Assembly (NCBI GenBank): GCA_034104265.1
Contig: JAXEEE010000140.1
Span: forward strand, 1-64,000
Direction of reading: 5' to 3'
Length of the DNA: 64,000 nt
Source of the DNA: UBA11524 sp034104265
Lineage (GTDB): Bacteria > Bacillota > Clostridia > Christensenellales > Aristaeellaceae
The position numbers were made by a program, and so were the translations under genes. Every line of letters starts with the position of its first letter. The stretch's first letter is position 1. The notes beneath the pieces are model-generated. The model saw only the letters and a program-made list of their open reading frames with translations. It did not search any database and was not told where the DNA came from. Of the stretch, positions 61,461 to 64,000 are shown piece after piece.

Positions 61461-61982
61461 ATGATGCAGCAGCTGCTGGCATTCCTCCGGGAGGAGCTGG
61501 CGGAGGAGGGCCTGATATCCATCCGCTTCTGTCAGCAGGACGGTCTCCTGCTGCGGACGCGCTGCAAACTGCCCTGCATGACCGTGACGGACGGGTGCGA
61601 GCCCTTTGCCCACGAGGCCGAGGTGCTTCTCCGCCAGGACGACTGCGGCTGGCATGCCCGCCTGGAGCATCCGGGCCCGGGGCGCGTGCTGCATCCCAAC
61701 TGGGACGCCGGGGGCTGCTGGCACAGTGAGCAGCTGTCCCGCTGTGCCAATGCCTCGCCGGAGGAGCTGCGCGACCTGCTCCGCAGCATCATCCGCAGCC
61801 TGAATATGAAGCGGGACGCCTATTCCCTGACCCATGCGGTGAACCGCAACGCGGCGGCCTGGTGCTATGACAACGGCAAGGACAACCGGTGCATTGTGCT
61901 GGAGGATCGCGAAGGAATGCATCCGCCGCGGCCGGAGGCTCGCGACAGACGCCGGATTCGGATTGATCCCGACACCTTGTGA
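61461..61982 (+). CDS. Divergent E2-like (UBC-fold) protein
   Basis: A 173-residue protein. The block RVLHPNWDAGGCWHSEQLSR has an HPN motif (78-80) and Cys86, six residues after Asn, as in E2 enzymes where the Cys follows HPN closely. It is followed by helices LRDLLRSIIRSLNM and by VNRNAAAWCYDNGK, matching the C-terminal N..A..Y pattern of E2. The N-terminal part has TVTDGCEPFAHEAEVLLRQ strands as expected before HPN. I regard it as a second E2 or an E2-derived partner; alignment by eye only. Last gene of the locus, 19 bases after the zinc ribbon, with AAAGGGGGAG upstream. Confidence 0.6.
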   Translation: MMQQLLAFLREELAEEGLISIRFCQQDGLLLRTRCKLPCMTVTDGCEPFAHEAEVLLRQDDCGWHARLEHPGPGRVLHPNWDAGGCWHSEQLSRCANASPEELRDLLRSIIRSLNMKRDAYSLTHAVNRNAAAWCYDNGKDNRCIVLEDREGMHPPRPEARDRRRIRIDPDTL

Positions 61983-62039
61983 GGAAGAAGGGCTGCGGAC
62001 AGCCCTGCGCTGCGCAGCCTCCCGGCGGGAAACAAGCCG

Positions 62040-62068
62040 TTGACAGCCGTGCCGTGAACCGCTAAGAT
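62040..62068 (+). promoter_or_regulatory. Promoter of the GH43-like gene
   Basis: A perfect TTGACA (62040-62045), 17-base spacer and TAAGAT (62063-62068). It shows that the carbohydrate genes resume as a new transcription unit after the ubiquitin-like locus. Confidence 0.7.
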
Positions 62069-62139
62069 AGGCTTATCGGCGGGCGGGGACGGCCTGATCC
62101 GCCTGGCGCATTTTGCGGAACGGAAGGGAGCGGGTTTCA

Positions 62140-63036
62140 GTGCGCAACGGCGACATCTGGCTGGACGATGAGGGCCGACCCATTCAGGCCCATGGCGGCA
62201 TGATCGCCCGGTTCGGGGACAGGTGGTACTGGTACGGCGAGAACAAGGACGCGCCCAACTGCCCTGGCACCACGCGGGTGGATGTGATCGGCGTGAGCTG
62301 CTATTCCAGCGAGGATCTGCATGCCTGGCATCACGAGGGCGTGGTGCTCAGGGCGGACGGCAGCGTTCCGGCGCTGCGGCCGGATCGGGTGCTGGAGCGG
62401 CCCAAGGTGCTGTACAATCAGCGGACGGGGCAGTACGTCATGTGGTTCCATGCGGACACGGCGGACTACACCCTGGCCCAGGCGGGCTGCGCGGTATCGG
62501 ACAGCCCCACGGGGCCCTTCCGGTTCCTGCACGCCCAGCAGCCCAACCGCCTTGACTGCCGGGACATGACGCTCTTTGTGGATCAGGAGCGGCGGGCCTG
62601 GCTGGTGCACAGCGCCAACTGGAACAAGACCCTGTACTTCTCCCGGCTGACGGAGGATTATCTGGGCTTCACCGGGGAAACCCACGCCATCCTGATCGAC
62701 CAGGAGCGGGAGGCTCCCGCGCTGATCTGGCACGATGGGCTGTACTACTGCGTGACCTCGGGCTGCACGGGCTGGAATCCCAACAGCGCGCTGTATGCGG
62801 TGTCGCCCCATGTCACCTGCGGGTGGAAGCTGATTGACAATCCCTGCTCCGGGCCCCGGGCGAGGCAGACCTTCCAGGGGCAGTCCACCTGGATGTTCGA
62901 GCATGCGGGGCAGGTCTATCTGCTGCTGGATCACTGGAAGCCCCACGACCTGCGTGCCTCCGGGTACAGCATTCTGCCCGTGACGCTGGACGGGCTGCGC
63001 ATGGACATCCCCTGGACGGACATGGCCTTCGGGTGA
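62140..63036 (+). CDS. GH43-like glycosidase (possible exo-beta-1,3-galactanase)
   Basis: A 298-residue propeller-type enzyme. The start MRNGDIWLDDEGRPIQAHGG is followed by RFGDRWYWYGENKDAPN, a combination typical of GH43 members such as the exo-beta-1,3-galactanase subfamily. The barrel blocks VLERPKVLYNQRTGQYVMWF and CRDMTLFVDQERRAWLVHS follow, with acidic residues in the expected strands. It has no signal peptide. GTG 62140 has GGAAGGGAG 10 bases upstream, a better start than TTG 62113. The galactanase guess fits the GH30 and GH51 genes elsewhere in the window. Confidence 0.72.
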   Translation: MRNGDIWLDDEGRPIQAHGGMIARFGDRWYWYGENKDAPNCPGTTRVDVIGVSCYSSEDLHAWHHEGVVLRADGSVPALRPDRVLERPKVLYNQRTGQYVMWFHADTADYTLAQAGCAVSDSPTGPFRFLHAQQPNRLDCRDMTLFVDQERRAWLVHSANWNKTLYFSRLTEDYLGFTGETHAILIDQEREAPALIWHDGLYYCVTSGCTGWNPNSALYAVSPHVTCGWKLIDNPCSGPRARQTFQGQSTWMFEHAGQVYLLLDHWKPHDLRASGYSILPVTLDGLRMDIPWTDMAFG

Positions 63037-63146
63037 TCCCGGGGCAGGGCATGAAGCGGGGGCCAAGGGCGAGCGGCGGGCTTCGCCGTGGACACAGGGG
63101 ATTACTGCTGCCGCCATGCTGACGGTTCATGATTGAGAAACGCAAA

Positions 63147-63173
63147 GAGGCTGCCGTTGCATGCGGCAGCCTT
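63147..63173 (-). terminator. Terminator of the last minus-strand gene
   Basis: A GC-rich stem (AGGCTGCCG at 63148-63156 with CGGCAGCCT at 63164-63172), 7-base loop and TTT on the minus strand, 11 bases past the stop of the gene at 63184. Confidence 0.65.
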
Positions 63174-63183
63174 GTATTGTGAT

Positions 63184-64000
63184 TTACCGGGCAATTTCCA
63201 GCTCGGCCAGGCCGCTGCAGGGAATGTCAAGCGCGACGATACCCGGCTGCAGGACAAGCCGCTGTTCGCTGACCACCTCGCCGCAGGTGTTGCTGATTTT
63301 TACCTGAGCACGCATGGGCTCATCCAGCTGGATAAACAGCTTCGGCGCATGACTGGCGTTGATCAGCTTCACGCTGGCATGAGAGGCGTCCAGCCTGACG
63401 ATTTTGTTCAGCCCGTAGACGGCCGTGATGGACGTGTGTGTATCCTGCGCCCTGATGACGGGATACATGAACTGCGGCTCCATGGGGATAAATTCGCTCT
63501 CCAGCAGTACATGACGATAGCGTACTGCGAAGTCCAGCCAGAAACGAACCATCTGCAGATGCTTTTCCGGCATATCCGCGATGATCTGGGAAAATTGGAT
63601 CACGCCGAATATGACGTTCAGAAGCTGCAGGGCGGCATGCTCAGGCGTCTCGCTGTGATGCCAGGTCAGCATGTCGGAATGAACGGCCTGACTGCCGCTG
63701 AGCAGACGCAGATCTGCGATGCCCACCCGGTTGCTGACAATATCGCTGGCGCAGTCGCCCACGCGGAACATGTTGCCAAAGCGATGCATGGCCGGGCCGA
63801 TGTAGCGCTGCCGGAATTCGATCATGATTTCCGGCTTGATGGTGCGCAAACGATCCATGATATCGGTCATCAGCCGGTCGACAGCTTCCTGTACACAGGC
63901 GAAATCCATATCGGGGTGTAGCGGCAGATGATCACGATCCTCAAACTGGTCGATGAAGTCCAGCTTCAGGCCGTCCAGGTCGTAGGTGCGAACCGCGTTC
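63184..64000 (-). CDS. GH36-type glycosidase, C-terminal part (runs off the window)
   Basis: The reading frame is open to the window edge, so at least 271 codons are present and the start lies outside. At the edge the sequence gives TYDLDGLKLDFIDQFEDRDH, which holds the strand-4 LKLDFID motif with the probable nucleophile Asp. Then EIMIEFRQRYIGPAMHRFGN and FRVGDCASDIVSNRVGIADL hold the acid/base-type Asp. A C-terminal beta domain follows (KLFIQLDEPMRAQVKISN). This is clan-D architecture, most like a divergent alpha-galactosidase. The ATG inside the frame at 63909 is not the start, because the nucleophile motif lies upstream of it. Confidence 0.75.
   Translation of the reverse strand, partial: NAVRTYDLDGLKLDFIDQFEDRDHLPLHPDMDFACVQEAVDRLMTDIMDRLRTIKPEIMIEFRQRYIGPAMHRFGNMFRVGDCASDIVSNRVGIADLRLLSGSQAVHSDMLTWHHSETPEHAALQLLNVIFGVIQFSQIIADMPEKHLQMVRFWLDFAVRYRHVLLESEFIPMEPQFMYPVIRAQDTHTSITAVYGLNKIVRLDASHASVKLINASHAPKLFIQLDEPMRAQVKISNTCGEVVSEQRLVLQPGIVALDIPCSGLAELEIAR

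Noticed and set aside
50358..61982. The locus as an integrative conjugative element or type IV secretion system
   Set aside because: A VirD4-like ATPase is present, but there is no relaxase, VirB4, VirB6, integrase or att repeat in the window.
1..64000. CRISPR arrays, tRNA or rRNA genes, insertion sequences
   Set aside because: I saw no regularly spaced short repeats, no tRNA-like cloverleaf or rRNA sequence, and no transposase motif. The only clear tandem repeat is coding (the two Ubl units).

Overview
The window is GC-rich, densely coded and looks like the chromosome of an anaerobic, gut-type Bacillota (Clostridia) bacterium. The reasons are the many CUT1 sugar ABC transporters, a YesM/YesN-type two-component pair inside a transporter operon, a MATE pump, a PQTG-type wall-anchored protein, a rubrerythrin tail, and strong GGAGG ribosome sites. 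A Christensenellales- or Oscillospirales-like organism is my guess; no rRNA or tRNA is present to test it.

Positions 1-50,000 are mostly plant-glycan catabolism. (1) 1.0-12.3 kb: a divergent AraC regulator faces an operon of solute-binding protein, two permeases, two clan-D alpha-galactosidase-type enzymes, an amylosucrase-like GH13 and an HPr-like protein, which fits raffinose-family oligosaccharides. (2) 12.3-16.6 kb: an intact GH95 fucosidase among regulator and hydrolase fragments, then a MATE pump with a structured leader. (3) 18.2-25.9 kb, minus strand: binding protein, two permeases, LytS/YesM kinase, AraC-type response regulator, GH43. (4) 26.4-30.1 kb: GH51 arabinofuranosidase and another GH36-like enzyme. 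(5) 30.4-41.1 kb, minus strand: a beta-mannan operon with LacI remnant and operator, binding protein, two permeases, two GH130 phosphorylases, a CE2 esterase, a cellobiose 2-epimerase type enzyme, a broken acetylesterase and a GH1. (6) 41.4-50.1 kb: a vWA/Ig surface protein, a GH30 galactanase, and a damaged ABC operon whose binding protein is fused to a broken O-acetylhomoserine sulfhydrylase.

Positions 50,183-61,982 hold the most striking content: 14 closely packed plus-strand genes forming an elaborate bacterial ubiquitin-like conjugation locus. It encodes a tandem (two-copy) ubiquitin-like protein ending in Gly-Gly-Val, an E1 of the ThiF family, a canonical E2 and a second divergent E2-like protein, two JAMM deubiquitinase-type peptidases and two zinc-ribbon proteins. 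Around these are a VirD4/TraG-type ATPase, an apparent ATP-binding-dead paralogue of it, an HExxH zincin, an M48-like membrane protein that has lost its HExxH, a 51-residue two-helix membrane protein and a 109-residue unknown. A clear promoter is followed by an intrinsic-terminator-like hairpin before the first gene, suggesting attenuation. The core E2, Ubl, JAB and E1 recalls Bil systems, but the ATPase pair and membrane parts make it much larger.

The window closes with a GH43-like gene behind its own promoter and a GH36-type gene running off the right edge. Many catabolic genes carry single-base frameshifts or deletions joined at what look like short homologies, while the ubiquitin-like locus carries none that I can see. 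Part of the damage may be sequencing or assembly error.
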